Source: an uncultured Ignavibacteria bacterium | Lineage (GTDB): Bacteria; Bacteroidota; Ignavibacteria; Kapaibacteriales; UBA2268 | DNA: 55,985 nucleotides | NCBI GenBank assembly: GCA_903862655.1 | Contig: CAIOZA010000058.1 | Span: forward strand, 1 to 55,985 | Direction of reading: 5' to 3' | Shown: positions 35,557 through 44,971 of the stretch, in pieces | Layout of the letters: the number at the start of each line of letters is the position of its first letter | How positions within the stretch are numbered: the stretch's first letter is position 1 | The notes under the pieces: generated by a model | Seen by the model: the letters and a program-made list of their open reading frames with translations, nothing else | The model's database searches: none | Told to the model about the DNA's origin: nothing | Translations under genes and position numbers: made by a program

Positions 35557-37836
35557 CTAGTTTCTTTTGAGTCTGATTGTCTCGCTCTTAGTAGTGCATG
35601 CAGTATAAGTGAATGTAAATTCTCTTGTTACATAACCATCTTTAATTACATGAACGATATAAGTGGAGGGAGCACAAAATTTCTCTCTTCCAAAATTGCC
35701 TTCAGCATTCGTGTATCCATCGGTAAACATATCTCCGTTTCTTTTGACTTCGATTCTAGCTTCATTAATAGCAGTTCCGGTTGAATCATCAATAACATGA
35801 AGTTGAAGAACAGCAGTACAACATGTATCTCTCTCAAGAATTCTCTCAACTTCAAGTGAATCGTTGCAGTTTAATTCAATTGAGAATTCCTGAACTTTAA
35901 AACCATCTCTGGCAACTCTAATATTATATACGCCTTTGCATAGTTCTCTGAAAGTGATTGTTCCATCGGTGCCGGCATTGCCTGATCTAACTACAGTGCC
36001 AGATAAAGTCATTTTAACGGCAGTATTAGCCAGCGGTTCGCCACCATCATTCTTTAAGATGAATTTGACAACTCCGTTGCAGCAAGTATCCTTTTCGTTG
36101 AAATTCAGAATTTTTTCATAAGTAACAGTGTCATCGCATCCGAGAGTGAAGGAGAATTCCATTCCCTTGTACCCATCCTGAGAAAGATTGACACCATAAG
36201 TACCGGGACAAAGTTTTGTAAGAAGAACGTAACCGTCGTTATTGGTATGGTATTCTCCGAGTAGTGTTCCACCCTTCCACAATTTAACAAGAGCATTATA
36301 AATACGTTCATTATTGGGATTCCTTACAAATATCTTAGCAACGCCGTTACAGCAGGAATCAGATTCGCTCTTATTCAATAGTTTTTCAAGTTCCTTTGTT
36401 TGGTTGCAGGGCAATTCTACAACGAAATCTATTGATTTGTAACCATCCTTAACAATTAAGAATGAATATTTACCTGTGCAAAGTTCTTTGAAGGTTGCAA
36501 CACCCTCGACAACTGTTTCAGTTTTAACTAATTTGTCGCCGATAAACATTTTAACAGTTGCACCATTTAAAGCAACTTTTGTACTTGCATCTTTTGGATA
36601 AACTTTAATGATGCCTTTGCAGCATGTATCTGCACCATCATAATATAGAGTTTTTTCTAAACTGACTGTATCGTCGCAACCCATTGCCTGTGAAAATTCA
36701 ATAGATTTATAATTTTTTCTGATAATCGAGAAACTGTAATCACCCTGGCAGATACCGGTCATAATAACTCTGCCTTCAGCGTTTGTATAAACTGTACCGA
36801 TTTTGGTATTACCTTTGAACATGTTAACGGTAGCTTCAGGAATTCCTGCTCCGGTACTGTCCTGCACTTTGAGTTTGATTATACCATTACAGCATTCGAT
36901 AGCTGATAGTTCTTTTTTTAGCTCGACAGAATCACTGCAACCCATTTCAACGGCAAATTCCATAGGAGTATAACCATCTTTAATGATGAGCATACTATAT
37001 GTGCCTTTGCAGAGTTCACGGAATACAACAGGTTCATTCCCGACAGTTAAGCGTGAGAGTTCAGTACCGTTCTTTCTTAACTTAACAATAGCTCCGGTAA
37101 GAAGATCCCCTGTCTTTTTATCAACTGGATTAATCTTCATAATACCATTACAGCATGAATCTTTTTCGTATGCTGTCATATATAGAGTTCTGACAACATA
37201 ATGGCTTGAATCGCAGCCTTCTATGCGGAATCCATCTTCTTCTTTTACATTATATCCGGTCTTCGAAAGGCGAACCCAATATGTGCCACCGCAAACCTCT
37301 TCGAAAACTAATCTGCCTTCGCTATTGGTTGAAGCTTTTCTTTTGATTGTTTGTCCCTGATTAAGTCTGACCTCAACACCACTAATGACGGATGAATCTT
37401 TAGCAGAGCGAACAGTCAGCTCGATGCGCCCGCAGCAAGTATCCTGATATAGCATTTGCAGAACAACTTTACTGCGATCCTGATTGCCAAGAGCCTTGAT
37501 AAAGTTTTCCTGGAAAGGCTTCAGATCGGGATGAATGATTCTTAAGTCAACATTTGTAAGATCGCTTTGAAGTGCCGAGAACTCAAAATTTCCATCTTCG
37601 TCAGTAGTGTCACGCTGGAGTACCTGGTCGGCTACGATAGCTGTTTTCGATTTTTGAATGAGAACGGCTTCCATAACAGCGTTAGGAATTGGAACATTCT
37701 GCTTGTCAATTAAGACACCTTTGACTTTTAAAGGATCTGAAGGTGCTACAACTGATTTTTCGCAAGCGACAACAAGAGTAATTATCATGGCAAAAAGCAT
37801 GACAATGGCCAATCGAAAGGAGTAAAAATTTTTCAA
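35557..37836 (-). CDS. Lipoprotein with eight tandem CarboxypepD_reg-like domains, seven with a fixed cysteine pattern
   Basis: A lipoprotein signal ends VVAC (cysteine 25). The mature part is a string of 85-95-residue beta-sandwich-like domains of the carboxypeptidase-regulatory/Cna-B type, each ending near GYxxxEF. The first (about 37-130) lacks cysteines. Each of the next seven starts with a CC pair (134, 228, 315, 405, 495, 585 and 672) and carries one cysteine in a stretch like ELCKGTY and, in nearly all, one in a stretch like MGCSD. The TTG start at 37836 has AGGGAA about 7 nt upstream and no ATG lies nearby. It is probably a surface stalk or adhesin; the function is not known. Confidence 0.85.
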   Translation of the reverse strand: MKNFYSFRLAIVMLFAMIITLVVACEKSVVAPSDPLKVKGVLIDKQNVPIPNAVMEAVLIQKSKTAIVADQVLQRDTTDEDGNFEFSALQSDLTNVDLRIIHPDLKPFQENFIKALGNQDRSKVVLQMLYQDTCCGRIELTVRSAKDSSVISGVEVRLNQGQTIKRKASTNSEGRLVFEEVCGGTYWVRLSKTGYNVKEEDGFRIEGCDSSHYVVRTLYMTAYEKDSCCNGIMKINPVDKKTGDLLTGAIVKLRKNGTELSRLTVGNEPVVFRELCKGTYSMLIIKDGYTPMEFAVEMGCSDSVELKKELSAIECCNGIIKLKVQDSTGAGIPEATVNMFKGNTKIGTVYTNAEGRVIMTGICQGDYSFSIIRKNYKSIEFSQAMGCDDTVSLEKTLYYDGADTCCKGIIKVYPKDASTKVALNGATVKMFIGDKLVKTETVVEGVATFKELCTGKYSFLIVKDGYKSIDFVVELPCNQTKELEKLLNKSESDSCCNGVAKIFVRNPNNERIYNALVKLWKGGTLLGEYHTNNDGYVLLTKLCPGTYGVNLSQDGYKGMEFSFTLGCDDTVTYEKILNFNEKDTCCNGVVKFILKNDGGEPLANTAVKMTLSGTVVRSGNAGTDGTITFRELCKGVYNIRVARDGFKVQEFSIELNCNDSLEVERILERDTCCTAVLQLHVIDDSTGTAINEARIEVKRNGDMFTDGYTNAEGNFGREKFCAPSTYIVHVIKDGYVTREFTFTYTACTTKSETIRLKRN

Positions 37837-38181
37837 GGCTGTTTCCCTGATATATGTAAAAAAATGATTATTATCCTACAATAAAGTAAATAAGAAATGC
37901 ATGAACCGAAATAATGTTACAAAATAAATAAAAATTATGAAAAATTTTTTTTTTTGCTGATCAATCGATGTAAATCGTCTTTTTGTCAAGAATTATGAAC
38001 TGAATATTAATTTTGGATTATTAACGAGTTAATTTTTTTTTGTTTTTATATACTTTTTATCGTAGATTGACTGTGTAAGAAATTGCACACTTTTTAAGAG
38101 TATCTTTTTTTTATGCTTTTTATGAACTAATGTAATACTAAAATTATTGTTGATTTTTACAATAGATAAAGGGAATGAAAT
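37837..38181. other. 345-bp AT-rich gap between divergent genes
   Basis: The gap has several T-runs of eight or more and must contain the promoters of the leftward repeat lipoprotein and the rightward LysE gene. I see no gene, RNA or strong hairpin in it. Confidence 0.5.
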
Positions 38182-38898
38182 ATGCTAATGTCTCTGATCG
38201 TAGGAGCAGTTGTAGGTTTCATATTAGCTTTGCCTCCGGGTCCGGTTGCCGTTACGGCAATGAAGCTTGCCCTTAACAAAGGCTCAAAACATGGTATACT
38301 CGCAAGTATGGGTACATCGTTGATGGACTTCCTCTTCTGTTTGATATCAGTTTTCGCAACTTCAGCTTTTATTCAGATTATAGACACTTTCTCTGTTGAT
38401 TATCCCGTTGCAGTGTTGGTTTTTCAATTAGTAGTAATTACAGGCATTGTAGTTTACGGAATCATCAATCTCAAACCCAAGAAGCACCAAAATATTGAAG
38501 CAATAGCCGAAGCACAGCGTCCGCGCTTTATTGAATACCTGACTCACCGTGGCCCATTCCTTTTGGGATTTGCCGTTGCCCTTGCAAACATTGCCAATCC
38601 TACATTCCTTGCTTCTATTTCTTATGTAGCTATGCAAATTCAAAAATGGGGATTGATTGAACAGACTTTTATAGGTAAAACTATCTTCTCATTAGGATTT
38701 GGTCTTGGCACATTTTTGTGGCTCTACATTATGGTAAAAGTTCTAATATTTTACAAACCAAGAATGTCACCAGCTTTTATCGTTAAAATCAGAAAATTCG
38801 CCGGTCTCACATTAATAGGATTTGGAACACTTTTGGGATATCGTGTAATCGAAATCACAAAGTGGTCAGAGATTCTGCGCCTTATCTTTGCTCTGTAA
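38182..38898 (+). CDS. LysE/RhtB-family amino-acid exporter
   Basis: The 238-residue membrane protein has six hydrophobic segments. The start has the family signature ALPPGPVAVTAMKLALNKGSKHG at about residues 15-37, where LysE proteins carry a proline-glycine-proline motif. Members export lysine, arginine, homoserine, threonine or similar solutes by proton antiport. The substrate is not evident. AAGGGA precedes the ATG at 38182. It stands alone, with a short 61-bp convergent gap to the next gene. Confidence 0.85.
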   Translation: MLMSLIVGAVVGFILALPPGPVAVTAMKLALNKGSKHGILASMGTSLMDFLFCLISVFATSAFIQIIDTFSVDYPVAVLVFQLVVITGIVVYGIINLKPKKHQNIEAIAEAQRPRFIEYLTHRGPFLLGFAVALANIANPTFLASISYVAMQIQKWGLIEQTFIGKTIFSLGFGLGTFLWLYIMVKVLIFYKPRMSPAFIVKIRKFAGLTLIGFGTLLGYRVIEITKWSEILRLIFAL

Positions 38899-38959
38899 CA
38901 GCAATTTCTACCTGCTAAAGCTTAATATAATCAAGTTAAAATTGTTCTTTCAATCAAGA

Positions 38960-40132
38960 TTATTTCAGTTCTGTATTAATCTTTTCTAATAACTTTTCTG
39001 TTTCGCTGACGTCAGCATTTTTCTTCTTTCCTTCTTCAATAGCTATTTGAGCGTACTTTTTAGCTTGCATGTAGTCTTTGTCTTTGAAGAGCAGAGCGGC
39101 ATAAGTATCAATCAATTCCCAATTGGTTTGGTTCTCAATAATTGCTTTCAACCATCCGATAGCTTTTTTGTTTACTTCAGGATCCTTGGCATTCTGATAT
39201 ATTGTCCATGCAGATTCATTAATAGATTCGGGAGGCATTTTGTTATTATTAATCTGTATGTCAATTAATCTGGCATATTCACTCCAGTTACTTGTCTTTT
39301 CGTAGTACATGATTTCCATATAATCCATTCTGTCCTGGCTTCCATCTGGGTCGTATCTTGAAGCCAAATGGAGTGCATCTCTCATAATGTCTGGATTCTC
39401 TGCTTCTATTGCTTGAAGCAATTTATCTTCAACAATTGAATATAGCTTATCCTTTACTTCTTCTTCTCCGTAAAGTTCGGCATAAGTCTTAATTTTTTCG
39501 AGGAAAAAATTATTGTATTCATAGGTTGTCTTAAATCGACTGATTACAGACCAATTGACCTCGGAGAATAAATCTGACTGCATATTCAAATATGCCTGAA
39601 CCATAGAATCAGATGGAAACTTCTTGTCGGGGCTTCCATTCTTTTCAAAAGCAGATTTGTAAAAATCAGGAAATGTTGGATTCAGATCATCTGATATTCC
39701 TCTGAAATTTATCTGTTTCTCAGGATTGACTGCATTTTTCAGAATTCCGATGAAGACATCTGGTTTTGTGAATCCGAAGCCTGTATAGACAAGCTTACCT
39801 TCCGGGCTAAAGAATAGTTGTGTCGGGAAGCCTTTTACACGGTATTTCATTGCTAGAGTTTTGCCTATTCCTGTTTCCATTTCATATTTAACGGAAATGA
39901 AGTTGGCATTGACAAACTCGACAACCTCTTTGTTTGTTAAAGTCTCATTATCAAGAATCTTGCACCAGCCGCACCAGTCGGTATATGCATCGAGAAATAT
40001 GTATTTGCCGGATTTGGCAGCCATAGTTTTGATTTCGTCCCAGCTGCCTCTCTGGAAATTGATTTCATCAGCCGATAGATTCACTAAGAAACTGAGTAAA
40101 AATATAGTTACAATTATTAGCGACTTCTTCAT
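38960..40132 (-). CDS. Periplasmic thioredoxin-fold protein with helical C-terminal region
   Basis: A signal peptide (about 1-21) is followed by a thioredoxin-like domain with the active site C54-G-W-C57 (DWCGWCK), GFPTQLFFSPEGKLV containing the cis-proline, and then about 240 residues of helices, partly TPR-like near the end (AALLFKDKDYMQAKKYAQIAIEEGKKK). It probably works as a thiol-disulfide oxidoreductase in the periplasm. It lies between a cysteine-patterned lipoprotein and a multihaem cytochrome, both of which need cysteine handling, but a link is only inference. Confidence 0.85.
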   Translation of the reverse strand: MKKSLIIVTIFLLSFLVNLSADEINFQRGSWDEIKTMAAKSGKYIFLDAYTDWCGWCKILDNETLTNKEVVEFVNANFISVKYEMETGIGKTLAMKYRVKGFPTQLFFSPEGKLVYTGFGFTKPDVFIGILKNAVNPEKQINFRGISDDLNPTFPDFYKSAFEKNGSPDKKFPSDSMVQAYLNMQSDLFSEVNWSVISRFKTTYEYNNFFLEKIKTYAELYGEEEVKDKLYSIVEDKLLQAIEAENPDIMRDALHLASRYDPDGSQDRMDYMEIMYYEKTSNWSEYARLIDIQINNNKMPPESINESAWTIYQNAKDPEVNKKAIGWLKAIIENQTNWELIDTYAALLFKDKDYMQAKKYAQIAIEEGKKKNADVSETEKLLEKINTELK

Positions 40133-40342
40133 GATATTATTCCTGATATTAATTGTATTATAGTTTAAAAGGTATTGAATTGACAGAATGAATACAAATT
40201 TATTGAAGTTTTTCGAAAAAAGATAGGTAAATTTATTTAAATTGAATCTGTGATTCGATCAAGAAATTTTTACAAAAATAGTATTGAATAACCTCAATAT
40301 CATTGAATTGATAATAATATCCAAAATTGAAAGGGATGAATT

Positions 40343-41770
40343 ATGAAATGGATTGTTTCTATCGTATTGGTCTTAGCTGTTTCAATACTTTTGATAACAG
40401 GTAAGACAGCTCAGTCAGAGTATATTGTTATTGCTTGGAATGACCTTGGAATGCATTGCAGCAACAAAGACTTCAGCACTTTGGTCATTTTGCCTCCTTA
40501 CAATAACATCAGAGCTCAGGTAATTAAAAAGGGCAATGGTAGCTCCTATCCTCAGATTATCACCACCGGGATCAAAGTAAAGTATGAAATTCCCGGTAAC
40601 ACCTACTCCGTTGGGAAAACCAATTTCTGGGATTATGCAAAAGTATTGTTCAATTCAACTCTGCAGCCAAATATTGGCTTGACGGGTAACGGTCTTTCGG
40701 GAGACATGAAGGTCAATACTAATTTTTTTGAGGCGACTGGTGTTCCGATTACTCCTTATACAGATAAAGATTTGACCAAAGAAGATCCATATCAGCAGGC
40801 ATTGATAAAAGTATATGACATGAATGACAATCTTCTGGCTACTGCCAATCCTGTTGTTCCCGTTTCGAATGAGATAAGTTGCGTGAGCAGCGGATGCCAT
40901 ACAAGTGAACAACAGATATTGGATAATCATCCCGATGAATTAGATCCTAATGTTAAACCTGTATTATGCGCTAAATGTCATCAATCTAATGCTTTGGGTA
41001 CAACAGGAAACAGCGAAGCACAGCCACTATCATACAGAATTCACAGCAGACATTCTACTGTTACAACAGATTGTTACAAATGCCATCCCGGTCCCAATAC
41101 AAAATGTTATCGCGATGCTATGTTTTCACTAGGTTATAAATGTCAGGACTGTCATGGAACAATGGCTCAGATAGCATCAACTCAGAAAAACGGCAGAAAA
41201 GCATGGCTTCAGGAACCATCCTGCAGTACGAGCACTTGCCATAGTGCAAACTTTGCTCCGGAAGCAGGAAAATTATACAAGGAATCAAAAGGTCACGGCA
41301 GTATGTTCTGCAGTGCCTGTCATGGTTCGCCACATGCTATTTACCCAACCGTTCAGCCAAGAGATAATGATCAGATTATTGCATTGCAGGGATTTGCCGG
41401 AAAAATAAAGAATTGCAGCGTCTGCCATGGAGTTGATATGATTGACTTCAAAGGTCCTCATGGATTCACTCCAACCAGCGTCGAAATGCAGAATACTAAC
41501 TCAGGCAAATCGGAACTTGGATATATTTATCCTAATCCTGCAAAAGGAAATATCAGCATTCCGTTCTCGATAAACAAGAATGGCTTAGTTCGAATATTAA
41601 TCACAGATTCAAAGGGTTCACAGAGTATTATACTTGTGAATGAGCAAAAACCATCGGGTGATTACAAATCTAGCTTTGATGTTTCTAAACTTCCAAATGG
41701 GGTATATACTGTAAGTCTGGAGTTAAACCGGCAAACAGTAACCAGCAAAAATTTGATTATAAATAAATAA
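40343..41770 (+). CDS. Multihaem c-type cytochrome with T9SS sorting domain
   Basis: A signal anchor or peptide (about 1-21) leads into an N-terminal domain with AWNDLGMHCSNKDFS. Seven haem-binding motifs follow: five classical CxxCH at 209-213, 244-248, 267-271, 323-327 and 358-362, and two with four spacers (C180-C185-H and C294-C299-H). The C-terminus (about 393-475) is a T9SS type A domain (YIYPNPAKGNISI to KNLIINK) without palindromic inserts. The protein should be exported through the outer membrane, so a role in electron transfer at the cell surface is likely. A start context AAGGGATGAATT precedes the ATG. Confidence 0.88.
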   Translation: MKWIVSIVLVLAVSILLITGKTAQSEYIVIAWNDLGMHCSNKDFSTLVILPPYNNIRAQVIKKGNGSSYPQIITTGIKVKYEIPGNTYSVGKTNFWDYAKVLFNSTLQPNIGLTGNGLSGDMKVNTNFFEATGVPITPYTDKDLTKEDPYQQALIKVYDMNDNLLATANPVVPVSNEISCVSSGCHTSEQQILDNHPDELDPNVKPVLCAKCHQSNALGTTGNSEAQPLSYRIHSRHSTVTTDCYKCHPGPNTKCYRDAMFSLGYKCQDCHGTMAQIASTQKNGRKAWLQEPSCSTSTCHSANFAPEAGKLYKESKGHGSMFCSACHGSPHAIYPTVQPRDNDQIIALQGFAGKIKNCSVCHGVDMIDFKGPHGFTPTSVEMQNTNSGKSELGYIYPNPAKGNISIPFSINKNGLVRILITDSKGSQSIILVNEQKPSGDYKSSFDVSKLPNGVYTVSLELNRQTVTSKNLIINK

Positions 41771-41865
41771 AGGAAAAAGCGTACTACATAGCTCTTGATT
41801 TCTTCATTCGTCAGAATCCTGTTTGGGGCAAATTGGTGAAGATATAATTGGCTTTGGTTCTACCT

Positions 41866-41990
41866 CTCCAAGCATGGGGAGGGTTAGTTCATTCTTTGTA
41901 AATAAATGAATAGCCACGAGCTTTACTTCGAGGCTATTCACTCAATTATATTTTAAAAAGAACGAATCAGCCCCTCTTGGAGCAAGGGGA
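41866..41990. repeat. MITE-like palindromic repeat, shorter copy 3
   Basis: Terminal inverted repeats GGTTAGTTCATTCTTT and AAAGAACGAATCAGCC enclose about 90 bp with AATAGCCACGAGCTTTACTT and GAGGCTATTC. It lacks the middle hairpins of copies 1 and 2. Imperfect direct repeats of the type AGCATGGGGA/AGCAAGGGGA flank it. The remainder of the 41771-42135 gap shows a T-rich stretch with GGGGGTTGGGGGTT and no gene. Confidence 0.75.
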
Positions 41991-42135
41991 ATGCAAAACA
42001 ATAAATTGCAACGACTGTATTAGCCCCTTTTTTCAATGGGGGTTGGGGGTTTCTCAGCGATTATGTGTAATTTCAAGCAGATTTAATCATGCCGTTAATC
42101 ACATTAATCCTATAAATCCCAGCTCAGACAAATAA

Positions 42136-42720
42136 TTAATTCTTGCTCCCTAAAGAAAGAACTGTTTTTCCGTAAAGTTCGTTCAGCACCTGAGCCAGAC
42201 CTGTATATACTGCAGAAAGTCCGCAGAATATACCTTCAACTCCTGCGAATCTGCCGATTGCTTCATTGCCTGTGAAATCACGAATAGCCAGCAGAAAGAA
42301 TAGTAATGTCAATGATCCGAATACAACAATATGAGCTTTTTTGAGTTTAAGTGAGCCGATAAACATAAATCCTGTAAAAATTCCCCACATCAGGAGAAAG
42401 AAACCCATCGATAAAGTACTTGCAGGAGTGAATCCCAGTTTGGGCAGCCACTGGATGAATACAAGTGTTATCCAGAATACGCCATAAGATGTGAAAGCAG
42501 TTGCACCGAAAGTATTGTTCTTTTTCCATTCCATAATACCTGCAATTATTTGTGCCAACCCGCCATAGAAAAGTCCCATTGAGAGTATCATCGCATCCAA
42601 TGGAAATAGGCCTGCATTGTGAAGATTGAGTAAAACTGTAGTCATTCCAAAGCCCAACAGCCCCAATGGAGCCGGGTTTGCGGTTTCGTCCTTAATCGAG
42701 AAAATTTGAGTAGCTGACAT
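42136..42720 (-). CDS. Acetate uptake transporter (GPR1/FUN34/SatP family)
   Basis: The 194-residue membrane protein has six hydrophobic segments and the family signature NPAPLGL at residues 15-21, which binds the substrate in the pore. Members import acetate and succinate. The FLDEL-type loops and overall length agree with bacterial SatP proteins. It lies between two electron-transfer genes, which fits growth on acetate with respiration, but the strand is opposite. Confidence 0.9.
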   Translation of the reverse strand: MSATQIFSIKDETANPAPLGLLGFGMTTVLLNLHNAGLFPLDAMILSMGLFYGGLAQIIAGIMEWKKNNTFGATAFTSYGVFWITLVFIQWLPKLGFTPASTLSMGFFLLMWGIFTGFMFIGSLKLKKAHIVVFGSLTLLFFLLAIRDFTGNEAIGRFAGVEGIFCGLSAVYTGLAQVLNELYGKTVLSLGSKN

Positions 42721-42954
42721 TTGAAAATCTTTCTTTTATGATTATATCTTGTTCAGAAAGCATTCTGCTTTCTTGTGGATTAGTTCGGGTAAGTATAAAC
42801 TCATATTAATAGCTTCATTTTATATGCAATACAAAAGTAATTATTAATATGGTAAAAGCAAATTATTTTTAATTTGTATGTCGGAATTCATTAAATTCGT
42901 TTATCTTAAAAACATGAAGAGAAACTTCTTTTAAACATTTTATGAGAGATTATC

Positions 42955-43536
42955 ATGAAGGACAGAGATTACACTATCGTTTTTCGCTTGATTCACTGGG
43001 CAATTGCCATTTGTATGCTTCTAATGCTTATTACAATCTTTTTAAGATTAAACTGGATGAATAAGAATCATGTATCCCAAATCATTCAGACTTATATCTC
43101 AACTATTGGTGTCTCTTTAACTCAGGATCAGTCAATAACTTTAGCTAAGGCAATCAGAGAACCCATGTGGGAGTGGCATATCAAAATTGGTTATATTCTA
43201 ACGGCTTTATTCAGCATCAGATTCTTGCTTCCCCTGATTGGATCATGCAAGTTTTCCAATCCATTTCAGAAGTTGCTTTCTGCAAAAGAAAAATTTCAGT
43301 TTTCGGTATATATTGTCTTTTATGCTTGTATTGTGATTACACTAACTACCGGACTACTCATCGAGCATGGTCCCAAGAGTATAACTGATACTGCTGAAGA
43401 CATTCATGTCCTTTCAATCTATTATCTGATAACCTATCTCATTCTGCATTTAGGTGGTGTCATCATGGCAGAATTAACCAATCAGCAGGGAATAATTTCC
43501 AAAATGGTGAGCGGAAAGAGAAACACAGTTAACTAA
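42955..43536 (+). CDS. Cytochrome b561-like membrane protein
   Basis: The 193-residue protein has four hydrophobic segments with histidines placed as haem ligands: RLIHWAIA near residue 13, EWHIKIGY near 75 and LILHLGG near 163. This is the pattern of bacterial cytochrome b561/Ni-hydrogenase b-type proteins, which move electrons between quinol and a periplasmic partner. It is 5 nt upstream of the following T9SS gene, suggesting an operon. A multihaem cytochrome lies about 1.2 kb away. Confidence 0.85.
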   Translation: MKDRDYTIVFRLIHWAIAICMLLMLITIFLRLNWMNKNHVSQIIQTYISTIGVSLTQDQSITLAKAIREPMWEWHIKIGYILTALFSIRFLLPLIGSCKFSNPFQKLLSAKEKFQFSVYIVFYACIVITLTTGLLIEHGPKSITDTAEDIHVLSIYYLITYLILHLGGVIMAELTNQQGIISKMVSGKRNTVN

Positions 43537-43541
43537 AACAA

Positions 43542-44819
43542 ATGATTAAATTCTATATTCTATTATCTATATGCTTTCTGCTTCTCCCCGATATCTCGCC
43601 AGCGCAGATATCGGGGTGTACAGATCCCTTAGCAAAAAACTACAACCCATCGGCAACTCAAAATGATGGATCTTGTGTATATGATGCCTCATCTGTGGAA
43701 CCGGCATTTAGTTTTGATCTTCCATCTAAGCTCTCAGAAACGTCAGGATTGATAGAATGGAATAATAAAATCTGGACTCATAACGACGATACCGATATTA
43801 ATATTTATTCTCTGGATACATTGAATGGTAATGTTCTACAGACATATCCATTAAATGGAGCCATCAATATCGATTGGGAGGAGATTTCCCAGGATCGTGA
43901 TTTTATCTATATTGGCGATTTCGGTAATAATTCGAGCGGCAATAGAACCAATCTGAAAATATTGAGAATAGAGAAGAATTCTATTCTTAACAATTCACCC
44001 ATAATTGACACTATCAATTTTTCGTATTCTAACCAGTATGATTTTACAGCATCAGCAGCCAATAAGACAGATTTCGATTGTGAAGCTTTCATTGTTGTGA
44101 ATGACAGCATTTATCTTTTCACCAAGCAATGGATTAGTAATAAAACGAGTATGTACTCACTTCCGAAAATTCCCGGCAACCATAAAGCCAATTTGATAGG
44201 AACGCTCGATGTTCAGGGCTTGATTACCGGAGCTGTTTGCATAGAGTCACAAAGAATTATCGCATTATGCGGCTACACAAACATACTGCAACCATTCATT
44301 TACACGCTTTATGATTATTCAAACTCTGATTTTTTTGGTGGAAATAAAAGGAAAATTACAATTTCGCTACCATTCCATCAGGTTGAGGGAATCGCAACAA
44401 ATAATGGATTGAAATTCTATATAACCAACGAAAATTTTGTAAAATCACCATTTGTTAACAACCCACAAAAACTACATATACTTGATCTAAGTCCATTTTT
44501 AATGAACTATATAAACAGCTTGAATGTAAGTGTACAAGAAATTGAAGTAAAAAAAAACTTTAGTCTCATTTCTCCTAATCCAGCAACAGATTTCATAGAA
44601 ATGTCTTTTCCTTCTCTTGAAGGGGGTGTGACAATAAAAATATATAATGTATTGGGAGAAATCCAGACCACCCCGCAGTGGGCTTCGCCGTTGCTTCGCA
44701 ATCGTGACACCCCGCCTTATCAAGGAGGGGAAAAAGTCAGAATCGATGTCTCAAGCTTGGCACCAGGTATGTATCTTGTTAGAATTGGCGATAAAGTTGG
44801 TAAGTTTGTGAAGTTTTAA
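43542..44819 (+). CDS. Secreted beta-propeller-like protein with DGSC motif and T9SS sorting domain
   Basis: A signal peptide (about 1-21) is followed by the short motif GCTDPLAKNYNPSATQNDGSC, found in many Bacteroidota secreted proteins. Next comes about 300 residues with possible propeller blades (for example INIDWEEISQDRDFIYIGDF). The T9SS domain at the end (SPNPATDFIEMS to KFVKF) has an insert of about 30 residues between NVLGEIQ and VRIDVS, encoded by palindromic DNA including the hairpin at 44710-44730. The function is unknown. Confidence 0.8.
   Translation: MIKFYILLSICFLLLPDISPAQISGCTDPLAKNYNPSATQNDGSCVYDASSVEPAFSFDLPSKLSETSGLIEWNNKIWTHNDDTDINIYSLDTLNGNVLQTYPLNGAINIDWEEISQDRDFIYIGDFGNNSSGNRTNLKILRIEKNSILNNSPIIDTINFSYSNQYDFTASAANKTDFDCEAFIVVNDSIYLFTKQWISNKTSMYSLPKIPGNHKANLIGTLDVQGLITGAVCIESQRIIALCGYTNILQPFIYTLYDYSNSDFFGGNKRKITISLPFHQVEGIATNNGLKFYITNENFVKSPFVNNPQKLHILDLSPFLMNYINSLNVSVQEIEVKKNFSLISPNPATDFIEMSFPSLEGGVTIKIYNVLGEIQTTPQWASPLLRNRDTPPYQGGEKVRIDVSSLAPGMYLVRIGDKVGKFVKF
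44710..44730. repeat. Hairpin repeat inside the T9SS sorting-domain coding sequence
   Basis: CCCCGCCTT pairs with AAGGAGGGG across ATC (one mismatch). A smaller TTGC-TTC-GCAA hairpin lies just before it at 44691-44701. Both are read in frame. Confidence 0.75.
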
Positions 44820-44820
44820 T

Positions 44821-44842
44821 ATTGATTTGGCGGTAAATCAAT
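44821..44842 (+). terminator. Possible terminator hairpin after the T9SS gene
   Basis: A perfect 8-bp inverted repeat (ATTGATTT/AAATCAAT) with a 6-nt loop begins 2 nt after the stop. It lacks an immediate T-run, so termination is uncertain. Confidence 0.45.
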
Positions 44843-44971
44843 CAAATAGTCAGCCTTTTTTCAAAAAAATTTTACAATTATTTTAAAAATAATAGGTTTT
44901 ATTTGTAACATAATCGTCTAAATCATCATTGCTACAATTAAGAAATATTTCTTACATTAATTAGGTAGTCT

